DNA of 64,000 bases, taken from the NCBI GenBank assembly GCA_036785325.1, contig JAXIVH010000014.1, positions 2,364,123-2,428,122 of the forward strand, written 5' to 3'. The position numbers were made by a program, and so were the translations under genes. The notes beneath the pieces are model-generated. The model did not search any database, was not told the DNA's origin, and saw nothing but the letters and a program-made list of their open reading frames with translations. This DNA is from Urophycis tenuis. Taxonomy: Eukaryota > Chordata > Actinopteri > Gadiformes > Phycidae. Positions 38,215 through 49,686 of the stretch are shown here, piece after piece. Every line of letters begins with the position of its first letter. Within the stretch, counting starts at the first letter, position 1.

Positions 38215-39227
38215 CTGAAAGCATAAATAAACATACATACATACATATGTTTAATTAGTGATGACATTACAGCAACACACTTTATGCTAAATGGAACATA
38301 AAAAGATAGTAAACAACCAATGAAACCTGAACTCAATTCAAATTCTTTACTATAAATGCAATGAGCCATGGTGTGCCATAATACCATGATAAAAGTAGTT
38401 ACTGTACACATTTTACACACATATGCTTAATGGCTGCTATGAAATAGGTGCATGGTGTGATATGTATACTAACAATGGTTAATCTAGCAATCAAAATGCT
38501 TGAAACATGTTCTGGTGACTTTCTCACAGTATTAGCAGCAAGGAAATGGTTCACCTTTTAATGACAATGTACTCTTTGTAAGTCGCTTTGGATAAAACTG
38601 TCTACTAAATGCCCCAAATGTAAATGTAAATGATATGATGAGGCAATCAGACAGTGTACCTTTCTCTCATACAGATTACAACGGTGGGCTTTTCTTATGT
38701 AAATGGATGTTTAAGCCAACAATGCTGGTTACAATTGTTGCCTGAAACACCCATTGCAGCAGATAATGCCTTCCCAACAACTTTACTTAACATCTGTGCT
38801 GTTTACATTACACCTAATCTCTCTCCTCAGTTTACTTCTACAAACTAAACATACCTCATTAGTTTTAAAAACACAAATAATTCCACTGAAACCTGCCATT
38901 TGTAGGAAACCAAATAATGCCAATGACCATTAACTACATAACTAAATACAGATAGCACTGTGACAATTTAATTCCACCTACATCACATTTGCTATGGTAA
39001 GAGTTGCCATATACTATACCAGATATAGTTATGCAGATATGTATATACATGTGTACATACAGTGGTAATAACCTACAACATAGTACCAATATGGCAAAAA
39101 CTGCTGCTGGTCATTATTTACAAAACAACAGTTGGCATATAGTCAACTATTGACTACAATAGTTGATTATATGTGAAATGTTGTTTCTTCAACAACTTGC
39201 TAAATGCGAAAAATGCTCCTCTCCCAA
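38215..39227. other. Helentron intron/5' region, no gene
   Basis: AT-rich, no coding exons recognised. A block near 37880-37960 (TTTACATTACACTTAATCTC) recurs at 38800-38860, so an internal duplication is present. Confidence 0.4.
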
Positions 39228-40560
39228 CTGTTCTGCAAAAAGCAAAACTAAGAAGAAGACCAGGTCTGACTTAAACAAGCCATACCCTACCCCACCCCAA
39301 CACATTCAAATCACAGCAAGGCAAGTCGACAAAATGGCGGACCACAAACAAAGGCAACTTGAACAACATGATAACCTAGACTTGCAAGAAGGATCGCAAC
39401 CTTAACCATACACCATTAACTAGACTTGCAAGAAGGATCGCAACCTTAACCTTACACCATTAAACATATCATGACTTTGAACACCAACATTAATACCATT
39501 TTAGTAACATCTCCACTGTGTTTTCACCAAACTGCAGCTGCTACATCAGCTGTTCTGTACACTATACTATAGGCCTACTCAACTATACTACGGAGAAAGG
39601 CAGCAGATCACCAGCGACACCAAATAAAACACAAAACCCACTAAAGCAAACGTCCTTAAAGGACTGCAAAAAGCAAAAATAAGAAGAAGACCAGGTCTGA
39701 CTCGAACAAGCCATGTATACCCAGAGTCCCTACCCCAACACATTCAGGTCATCAGAAAGCAGGGCGGTAAAATGGCGGGGCATCAACACAAAGAAATGCA
39801 ACTTGAACCCAAGAGGACAGCCTAGAGTTTCGATCGCAATCTCAACTTTACAGCATTAGTCATATCATCATGACTTTGAACACCAACATTAATACCATTT
39901 TAGTAACATCTCCGCTGTGTTTTCACCAAACTGCAGCCGCTACATCAGCTGTTCCGTACACCATACTATAGGCCTACTCAACTACACTACGAGGAAAGGC
40001 AGCGGGTCACCAGCGACACCAAATAAACAACAAAACCCACTAAAGCAAACGTCCTTAGAGGACCGCAAAAAGCAAAACTAAGAAGGAGACCAAGTCTGAC
40101 TCGAACAAGCCATGTATACGCTACCCAACACATTCAAAACACAGCAAGGCAACTCAACAAAATGGCGGACCACAAACACATGCAACTTGATCGCAACACG
40201 ATAACCTAGACTTGCAAGAACGATCGCAATCTTACCTTTACACCATTAAACATAATCATCATCACTTTAAACAGTCTCCAATGTGTTTTCGCCACAACTC
40301 AGCTGGTTAATATGCACGTAATATTTCCTTCTATTCCTACGATTACTACAGCGGCCCACTTCGTGCGTGTGGTTTTGTGAATGATATTTACGCATGATTA
40401 CTACGGTACTGTACTATTTGTAAAGCAGCACACAACCAATCGAGTTGGAGACTAAAAACTACATTAACACCATTACAAAACAAAACGCGCAAAACAAGAC
40501 TGTAATGTAATACCTAATTCACCGACATGTAATACAGCGATAAAAGACAACCCACAGATT
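39228..40560 (-). repeat. Three tandem ~400-430-bp upstream modules of the Helentron
   Basis: Units start GCAAAAAGCAAAA at ~39232, ~39666 and ~40066 and share, in order, AAGAAGACCAGGTCTGACT or a close variant, AAAATGGCGG (a YY1-like word), TTTAGTAACATCTCC and GGCCTACTCAACTA (units 1 and 2). A fourth, diverged unit lies at 40630-40900, where the GC box and the 5' UTR exon of the main gene are. The array probably carries promoter copies. Confidence 0.7.
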
Positions 40561-40760
40561 CACTTACCGTAAAACCAAAATGGATAGATGAAACCTTGAT
40601 GAATGCAAACAGTTAGTCTCCTCTCTGTTCAGCAACCAGCAAGAATGGGAAGAATGTAGACTTGAACAAGCGTTTAATACCCGGCCTACACATTCAAATT
40701 CAAATAATCACATAGACGTCACGCCAAGGGGCGGGGCTTAACGCAAACGAATCACCTGGA
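40561..40760 (-). promoter_or_regulatory. Likely promoter and 5' UTR exon of the Helentron main gene
   Basis: On the minus strand GCCCCGCCCCTTGGCGTGAC and GTC give a GC box and a CRE-like TGACGTC (about 40735-40712). A probable untranslated exon follows and ends TTTTACG|GTAAGTG at 40568, a strong donor. The first coding exon begins with an acceptor at 38214. The start point of transcription is not determined. Confidence 0.4.
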
Positions 40761-41088
40761 ACCTATGCCTGGAACGCAACTTGATAAACTAAAGCTGCAA
40801 CTGAGATTGCGATCTTAACTCTACAGTAAACAATCATATCATCATGACTTTAAACACCAACTATAATACTATATTAGTAACATCTCCACTGCGTTTTCTC
40901 CACAGCTCAGCTGCTAAATCTCTTCAATACATATTACATTACTACACATACACTTTGACAAGCCCCCCAAATTAACAGCAAATAACCACAACGAACAAAT
41001 AACAACCATAAATACAATTTTAATAAAAAAAAAACACATGAACAGACAGACAAATCTATTTACAAAAAACAAAAAAAAAACAACAACC

Positions 41089-41927
41089 CTAGCCCTCCGA
41101 TGACGGCGCGACCACGTCGGCCACCGGAGGCTGCTCCGCAGGCTGCTCCGCAGGCTTCGAAGCAGGCTGCTCCTCCACCCACGACTGATCCCGTTGGTCT
41201 GTACACATACAAAGAAAACATACGATTCACAATTATGACAATGATTAATTCCGTCCAACATCTTGCACACAAAATATCACAACAACACATTTTTTAAACC
41301 TAACAAAAATACCATCTAGCTCCAGGGCGACGTCAATCCCAGCGCACTCCCGTGCGCCCTGGAGCATGGCGGTCAGCTCGGAGATGGTGGCAGTTTGTTG
41401 GGCGATAGTGGCAGCTTGATCCGCGTTAGCCGCTACCAACAAATTGTTGGACTTGACCAGCCGACCGTGTATGGCGGTCAGCTCCGCCACCTTGACCCGC
41501 TCGGCCGACAGCTCACCGCGCACACAGACCATCCCCATCTCTGCCGCGGTGAGCTGACGGTCCTTGCGGATCACCATCTCCAATGCTGCGCCTTGCGCGC
41601 CGAGGACCAAATCTTTGAGATCCTCGCGCGAGACCGCGGGATCAGTCACAGCGTACTAGAAACAAAGAAACACAACTAATAAAATCAAATACAATAAATA
41701 TACTTAATTGATTCCAAACTGGAAAAAAACACTACAGTAATTAGTCCTACAGTAATTATAGCAAACTAAATATTGTTCATAAAACAACATACATTTGCGT
41801 TGAAAACACTGTCCAAATAAACTCCTATTAACCGATCACTTACGGAGGATAGCTGCAGCCTCTGCCTCAAACCCTCCACATCCTCGCTCTTTGAGGAGGG
41901 AAACTTGGTTGGCGACGAGTAGGCCAT
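41089..41927 (-). CDS. Helentron accessory gene: 178-residue coiled-coil protein, three exons
   Basis: Exons 41927-41844, 41655-41313 and 41198-41089 have GT...AG borders and phases 0 and 1 that join without a break. The product begins MAYSSPTKFPSSKSEDVEGL, continues with AVTDPAVSREDLKDLVLGAQ, then a long heptad-like coiled coil (ELTAIHGRLVKSNNLLVAAN, ATIAQQTATISELTAML), and ends in a Pro/Glu/Ala tail (EEQPASKPAEQPAEQPPVAD). No known domain or signal peptide is visible. Its place just upstream of the main gene on the same strand suggests a transposition helper or regulator, but that is inference. Exon 2 is duplicated almost exactly at 45.5-45.9 kb. It is fully open, unlike the main gene. Confidence 0.7.
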
Positions 41928-42055
41928 TTCTAAAACACATTACACCATAAACTGGTCAAGCCACCAATGCACACTATCAACAACGTAAATACAGTGCAAA
42001 AAACACTTTGTTACACAAACATAAAATGCAATTCACCACATGAATGATAAATTAC

Positions 42056-42170
42056 CTTGATCGTATATCGCGCCGCTGGGAAACGTCGGGCCAGGGTCGT
42101 TGCTCAAAGTGAATACAAAATGGACACCAAACAACCCCTCGCTAAGCCCCGCCTTCCTTGACTTGTGTTG
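42056..42170 (-). promoter_or_regulatory. Likely 5' UTR exon and GC-box promoter of the accessory gene
   Basis: The minus strand has a GC-box-like GGCGGGGCTTAGCG and then a donor CGATCAAG|GTAATTT at 42056, followed by the coding exon acceptor at 41930. It parallels the GC-box layout upstream of the main gene. Confidence 0.35.
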
Positions 42171-42365
42171 CTTCGCATATCAACCTTTCTTACCAAGCGT
42201 GGCAAAAGCAATAAAATAAAATGATGTACGATGGGATATCTGAACTCCCTGGGGAGATAATTACTAATTTCTGGGATTCTGCAAACACTTCCGATAGAAC
42301 AAGCCAAAAGGGACTTCAATATGCATTTGAACTCAGTGATATAGTCTACGTGATACACAGCTATA

Positions 42366-42480
42366 AGCCGTTATAGAATATAATAGAATAAAAAGCCTTT
42401 ATTGTTCCCAAGCTGGGAAAATACAATGTACAACTTACAACAGTAGCTTTACAAAATACTTTGGCACTGAGGTTTAATGT
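42366..42480 (-). mobile_element. LINE 3' tail fragment
   Basis: AGAATATAATAGAATAAAAAG followed by CCTTTATTGTTCCCAAGC is a common minus-strand LINE end with an ATAGA-type tail. Confidence 0.45.
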
Positions 42481-42639
42481 AAACCTTCACTTATTAGTTT
42501 GCAGGTAAAATAAAAACCATCACAATTTTTATAAATTCATCAAAAGTGAGCTGCCACTCATACAAACTGTGATGAGTATGGCCCTCAGACAATGTCACTT
42601 TCTTTCATACACAGATAACAACAATGAGCTTTACATGAA

Positions 42640-42790
42640 TAAGATAAGATATTCCTTTATTAATCCCCCTTAGGAGAAATTCACATTTCCCAGCAGTACA
42701 AGGGAAAGCAGGACTGCAATAAAAGACCTGAGTATAGACAATAAACACTAAACAATAAATACATTTAACTAAATTAAAATAAAATTATAT
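42640..42790 (-). mobile_element. Second LINE 3' tail fragment
   Basis: AAGATAAGATATTCCTTTAT followed by TAATCCCCC is the complement of the GGGGATTAATAAAG-type LINE end with an ATCTT tail. Confidence 0.5.
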
Positions 42791-42835
42791 GCAAGCTCTT
42801 ACAATCAGTTCACATGAAAAAATGAAAACCTATAA

Positions 42836-43290
42836 AGCGACAGCGTAGTAATCATTGACATGAACAGTGTAATTGCTAGATGGACATACATAATAATCAT
42901 CATTGACATGAACAATGCAATTGCTACGTGGACATACATAGTAGTCATCATTGACATGAACACTGCACTTCATAGGTGAACATACATAGTAGTCATCATT
43001 GAGATGACAGTACAATTGCTAGGTGGACATACATAGTAGTCATCATTGACATGAACAGTGCAATTGATAGGTGAACATACATAGTAGTCACCATTGAGAT
43101 GACAGTACAATTGCTAGGTGGACATACACATTAGTCATCATTGACATGAACACTGCACTTGATAGGTGAACATACATAGTACTCATCATTGAGATAAACA
43201 GTACAATTAATAGGTGAACATACATAGTAGTAGTCATCACTGAGATGAACAGTGCAATTAGTAGATGAAGATGAACACTGCAATTTAAAA
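42836..43290. repeat. 48-bp minisatellite, about nine units
   Basis: Units read roughly CATGAACAGTGCAATTGATA then GGTGAACATACATAGTAGTC and ATCATTGA. Period is 47-48 bases, with alternating CATGAAC and GATGACAG variants, implying a higher-order two-unit pattern in part of the array. Confidence 0.85.
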
Positions 43291-43414
43291 ACTGACCCCT
43301 GCTGATGTGTACACATGACAAATATAATAAAAATAAATGTGCAGATAAATTGGGCAAGATGAATGTGCAAGCAATTGGACAAGATGGATGTGCAACAGTG
43401 AAAACTAGAGTTCA

Positions 43415-43437
43415 AAAATTCCCTCGAGGGAAATTTT
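43415..43437. repeat. Short palindrome
   Basis: TTCCCTCGAGGGAA is a perfect 14-base palindrome inside AAAATTCCCTCGAGGGAAAT. It may be an element end. Confidence 0.6.
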
Positions 43438-44800
<1,363 letters not shown>

Positions 44801-45425
44801 ATCAAAACATGGAAATATACATAAAATACACAAGACTTGTGTCTACTGTTTAAAGTTGAAATGGAGTCTCTAGGTGAAAGTATGCAGGAGCAGCAGACAG
44901 CACCAAAAGTCTTTATTTTTTGACCTCCTCCCATGCATTCTCTATGGGAAAATATTCACAGTTTTTTGCAAATAACGTCATGAAAAATTAATATTATTTT
45001 AAGAAATTGAATAGCACACCGATCCCGATGAAGACGCACATTTTGATATATCATTTGTCCTACAACTCTTCGAGTTGTAGGACTAGTAGCGAATCAAAAT
45101 CCATCCGGAAGAGGAATAAATATAAGAAAAAATCCACAGGAGAACAATAGTGCTCGGGGCTTTGCCCCGAGCACTGTAGGTGTGCTATTCGGTGATCGTG
45201 TGATCGGTGTGCTATTCAATTTCTTAAAATAATATAAATTTTTCATGACGTTATTTGCAAAAAACTGTGAATATTTTCCCATAGAGAATGCATGGGAGGA
45301 GGTCAAAAAATAAAGACTTTTGGTGCTGTCTGCTGCTCCTGCATACTTTCACCTAGAGACTCCATTTCAACTTTAAACAGTAGACACAAGTCTTGTGTAT
45401 TTTATGTATATTTCCATGTTTTGAT
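44801..45425. mobile_element. Foldback (long-inverted-repeat) element with 224-bp arms
   Basis: The left arm 44801-45024 starts ATCAAAACATGGAAATATAC; the right arm 45202-45425 is its near-exact complement (one mismatch seen, in ATTAATATT against AATATAAAT). The 177-bp centre contains two perfect 12-bp hairpins with 3-base loops, at 45057-45083 (GTCCTACAACTC) and 45149-45175 (AGTGCTCGGGGC). No ORF. A MITE-like, non-autonomous element of unknown class. Confidence 0.85.
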
Positions 45426-45431
45426 AACATG

Positions 45432-45962
45432 AAGAAAACATACGATTCACAATTATGACAATAATGATTAATTCCGTCCAACATCTTGCACACAAAATAT
45501 CACAACAACACATTTTTTAAACCTAACAAAAATACCATCTAGCTCCAGGGCGACGTCCATCCCAGCGCACTCCCGTGCGCCCTGGAGCATGGCGGTCAGC
45601 TCGGAGATGGTGGCAGTTTGTTGGGCGATAGTGGCAGCTTGATCCGCGTTAGCCGCTACCAACAAATTGTTGGACTTGACCAGCCGACCGTGTATGGCGG
45701 TCAGCTCCGCCACCTTGACCCGCTCGGCCGACAGCTCACCGCGCACACAGACCATCCCCATCTCTGCCGCGGTGAGCTGACGGTCCTTGCGGATCACCAT
45801 CTCCAATGCTGCGCCTTGCGTGCCGAGGACCAAATCTTTGAGATCCTCGCGCGAGACCGCGGGATCAGTCACAGCGTACTAGAAACAAAGAAACACAACT
45901 AATAAAATCAAATACAATAAATATACTTCATTGATTCCAAACTGGAAAAAAACACTACAGTA
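45432..45962 (-). pseudogene. Near-identical copy of accessory-gene exon 2 with intron flanks
   Basis: This matches 41212-41739 almost base for base: one 3-base insertion (AAT in an intron), a few substitutions, and two amino-acid changes in the exon (VLGAQ to VLGTQ, GIDV to GMDV). It covers all of exon 2 plus ~100 bases of intron 2 and ~85 of intron 1. No exon 1 or exon 3 is present. It sits 6 bases to the right of one foldback element and joins directly to a partial second one. Confidence 0.9.
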
Positions 45963-46274
45963 GGAGTCTCTAGGTGAAAGTATGCAGGAGCAGCAGACAG
46001 CACCAAAAGTCTTTATTTTTTGACCTCCTCCCATGCATTCTCTATGGGAAAATATTCACAGTTTTTTGCAAATAACGTCATGAAAAATTAATATTATTTT
46101 AAGAAATTGAATAGCACACCGATCCCGATGAAGACGCACATTTTGATATATCATTTGTCCTACAACTCTTCGAGTTGTAGGACTAGTAGCGAATCAAAAT
46201 CCATCCGGAAGAGGAATAAATATAAGAAAAAATCCACAGGAGAACAATAGTGCTCGGGGCTTTGCCCCGTGCAC
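45963..46274. mobile_element. Partial second copy of the foldback element
   Basis: Bases 45963-46269 match 44863-45169 at a constant offset of 1,100 with no indel, covering part of the left arm and both central hairpins. It breaks off inside the last hairpin (GCCCCGTGCACT instead of GCCCCGAGCACT) and has no right arm. Confidence 0.85.
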
Positions 46275-47167
<893 letters not shown>

Positions 47168-47290
47168 CCGAGCCTGTGAAACAGGACGAGGTCCCTTTTG
47201 AAATTGATTCGTTTATTATTATTTCTAGGAACTTTGAGGTTGATTTGCGCTATCTGACCCTATATTTTTTATTACTTTTGTATGCATCGA
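47168..47290 (+). mobile_element. Truncated copy of the hairpin-ended repeat
   Basis: CCGAGCCTGTGAAACAGGAC and GAGGTCCCTTTTGAAATTG match the start of the 24931 element, missing its first three bases. About 110 bases are recognisable before it fades. Confidence 0.7.
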
Positions 47291-48123
47291 ATATTATGTG
47301 GGGTGAAAGGTCGCAAACGACATGAAGATGAGAGATGAGAGCAGAAGAGAAGAAGCCACATTTTAGAACTTTCTGTGTTTCTATGTTGGAAAAGTAAAGC
47401 GATGGAGCGTGACTAACATTTTATTTGCTTGCCAGACTCTGTCAAAGTTCATGCGTGTATTCGGACTGAATCTGCAATCAAACTGGACAGTAAGGACTAA
47501 GCAAGATTGAATTGGCTATTCACGCTAGCCTGCTAAGTGCATCGCTGGAGACAATCATACTGCTGTATTAGTCCAACGGGAGTGAAGCAGTCCTTCATTT
47601 TTATGGCTACACCGAACGAAAGCATCGCTCCAGTTCTGCAATGTTTCGGGATTTAGTTTATTTGCCGGCTAGGACTGGGGTGAGTGATTGTGTGTGAGTG
47701 TGTGGGCCCACTATTGTCATTTATGTTGATATGTCATGCATACAGTTGTTTTTACATTTGTAACTTTTGTTATTAATTTAAAACATTGTAAATTCCCCAC
47801 GATGGCGCTGGTGAAGCAGGCTCCCGTCGCTCGGGGTCCCCCTCAACTTTTTTTTTTAATGCCATTTTCATTATCATCAAACATTATTAAGGCTCGTAAT
47901 CACACATACGAGCAAACTCTCAACTTTTTTTTCAACTCGCAACCCGGAAGTTCACCAACGGACCCCTCTTTGTGTGGACTTACCTTACCGTGGCTACCGG
48001 TGTGTTCTAGTCCTTGAAGCAGCAGCAGCAGCAGCTTTTTCCCTGCTCTCCCCCGCTTCTGCTATTGCTATCGCTATCTATTGCTTTCTATCCTAATTCC
48101 GGTACTAAATTGCAGACTGCAAG

Positions 48124-49680
48124 ATGCCTCCTTTTCCAACAGACGACTACGCTAAACTTTTACAGAAGATTTATGTCATAGAGAGCAAAATTAATCGCTT
48201 AGAACTGAACGCGGAAGTGAATGGACAGTGTGGGAACGACACCACTTTGCCATGGATTCATAAACGCGGACCTGATGACATTCAAGACGCCCGTATGCTG
48301 AATAAATCACCCCGCGAGAAGGGGGAACGGATGTCAGGCAGAGCCCACCGCAGCGAGATTTTGGATGCCACTGGGTGGCCTGCCTTACCATCCCTGCATA
48401 ACACCTCATCTACCCCGGCACCGAACAGAGGACAGCCTTGGAGAACTGTGAAGGGGAAAACTTCTTTCGGACCCCCTGACCAACCAAGTGTTCAACTGAA
48501 GAACAGATTTATTCCACTGCTACAAGATACTAGACATCCAACAGATGGCCAGGACTATTGGATGCCCCAACACCGGAGGGTAAGGAGTGAACAAAACCCA
48601 GATAATAGACGGCAAAAGCAAAAGCCAACTGTGCCTAAGCGATTAATTCAGACTCTGATTGTGGGTGATTATACTTTGAAGAATGTGAGAAGCAGTACAA
48701 GTACTAAAGTGCTGATCTATCCAAACGACACAGTGTCAGACTTGACAAGAAGAATCGGGAATATTGTGGAGGAGCACCCAAATGTCCAAAACATTGTGTT
48801 GCACATTGGAACAAATGATGTTGTGAAACGTGAGTCTGAGGTCCTGAAGAAAGACTTCATTGACCTGTTGAACACAGTCAGCTACCTGAAGGCTGAGGTG
48901 ACCATCAGTGGGCCTTTGCCACCGATCCGAAGAGGAGATGAGAAATTTAGCAGATTGATGAATCTGAATACGTTTCTCTACTCAACATGCTCTGCCCGCT
49001 CTGTTTGTTTCATTGACAATTTTAACTTTTTCTGGGACCGCAGACACTTTTTTACGAGAAATGGAGTCCTCCTTAACAGGTCAGGAGTACAACTGTTCCT
49101 CTCCAACTTGTTTTATTTCCTGCGTCACCCATCTGTTCCCTCTGTCAAGGCCAACAGACCACAGGAATCTGAACGAGCTGATAACAGCGAGCAACGCAGA
49201 CAAGATCCCCCTCCCCCCCAGCTCCAGGAAGACCTTCAGCCTGAGAGACGTCATCATTCGGAGGAAAAGTCACCAGATCCCCCTTCACCATCAAATCAGC
49301 CTTCCCCTGCACCCCAAACCCCATCCAACTCGATCTCCTCCTTAGATCCCCCTTCACCATCAAATCAGCCTTCCCCTGCACCCCAAACCCCATCCAGCTT
49401 GATCTCCTCCCCAGCTACCCCCCCCTTCTACAGGCTTGAGCTTACACCCCTCCCTACCTCCATTTCCCGGAGCTCTCCATTGCTTACACCCCTCCCTACC
49501 TCCATTTCCCGGAGCTCCCCATTGCCTCCCCTACCTCCACATCCGTCAGTTACGCAAAGCCGCGCCCCCCCTCCAGCCTCTCCCCTCCCGCCCCCCCGCC
49601 CCCAACGCCCCTCTCCACAACTTAGAAAAGGCACAGTGACATCAGTCACTCATTTGCAAAACACACCAAGTTCCGTCTGA
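48124..49680 (+). CDS. LINE ORF1 with degenerate SGNH esterase domain
   Basis: A 518-codon open frame. N-terminal coiled region (AKLLQKIYVIESKINRLEL), then a domain at ~175-340 that aligns by eye with the ORF1 esterase of CR1/L2 LINEs: LIVGDYTLKNVR, VLHIGTNDVV, TISGPLPPIRRGDEKFSRLM, CFIDNFNFFWDRRHFF and RNGVLLNRSGVQLF. In active family members these read GDS, and DG(L/I)HPN near the end; here the Ser is Tyr (48670-48672), the Asp is Asn and the His is Leu (49069-49071). The G, N and fold-forming segments remain. The C-terminus is Pro/Ser-rich with two internal duplications (DPPSPSNQPSPAPQTPS; TPLPTSISRSSPL). In these LINEs ORF1 proteins bind RNA. Confidence 0.8.
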   Translation: MPPFPTDDYAKLLQKIYVIESKINRLELNAEVNGQCGNDTTLPWIHKRGPDDIQDARMLNKSPREKGERMSGRAHRSEILDATGWPALPSLHNTSSTPAPNRGQPWRTVKGKTSFGPPDQPSVQLKNRFIPLLQDTRHPTDGQDYWMPQHRRVRSEQNPDNRRQKQKPTVPKRLIQTLIVGDYTLKNVRSSTSTKVLIYPNDTVSDLTRRIGNIVEEHPNVQNIVLHIGTNDVVKRESEVLKKDFIDLLNTVSYLKAEVTISGPLPPIRRGDEKFSRLMNLNTFLYSTCSARSVCFIDNFNFFWDRRHFFTRNGVLLNRSGVQLFLSNLFYFLRHPSVPSVKANRPQESERADNSEQRRQDPPPPQLQEDLQPERRHHSEEKSPDPPSPSNQPSPAPQTPSNSISSLDPPSPSNQPSPAPQTPSSLISSPATPPFYRLELTPLPTSISRSSPLLTPLPTSISRSSPLPPLPPHPSVTQSRAPPPASPLPPPRPQRPSPQLRKGTVTSVTHLQNTPSSV

Positions 49681-49686
49681 TATCTG

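Larger units (their letters stand above)
27141..42170 (-). mobile_element. Helentron (rolling-circle transposon) with two genes
   Basis: A ~15-kb minus-strand element. It is called a Helentron because one gene combines a Rep (HUH) nuclease, a PIF1-type helicase, a C-terminal APE endonuclease and an OTU protease, a combination established for Helentrons. A second, separate gene lies at its 5' side (41927-41089). The 3' side ends in tandem copies of the terminal region. Exact termini were not found: Helentrons insert without target duplication and have short, poorly conserved ends. The 5' limit near 42.2 kb is set by the next LINE tail and the 5' UTR exon of gene 2. Confidence 0.8.

Noticed and set aside
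42836..43290. CRISPR-like array of regular repeats
   Set aside because: Repeats are contiguous without unique spacers, the DNA is eukaryotic and no cas genes are present; it is a minisatellite.
45149..45175. Rho-independent terminator
   Set aside because: A strong hairpin is present but without a T run, and the genome is eukaryotic.
48191..49649. Minus-strand ORFs opposite LINE ORF1
   Set aside because: They are shadows of the Pro-rich ORF1 sequence with no recognisable product.
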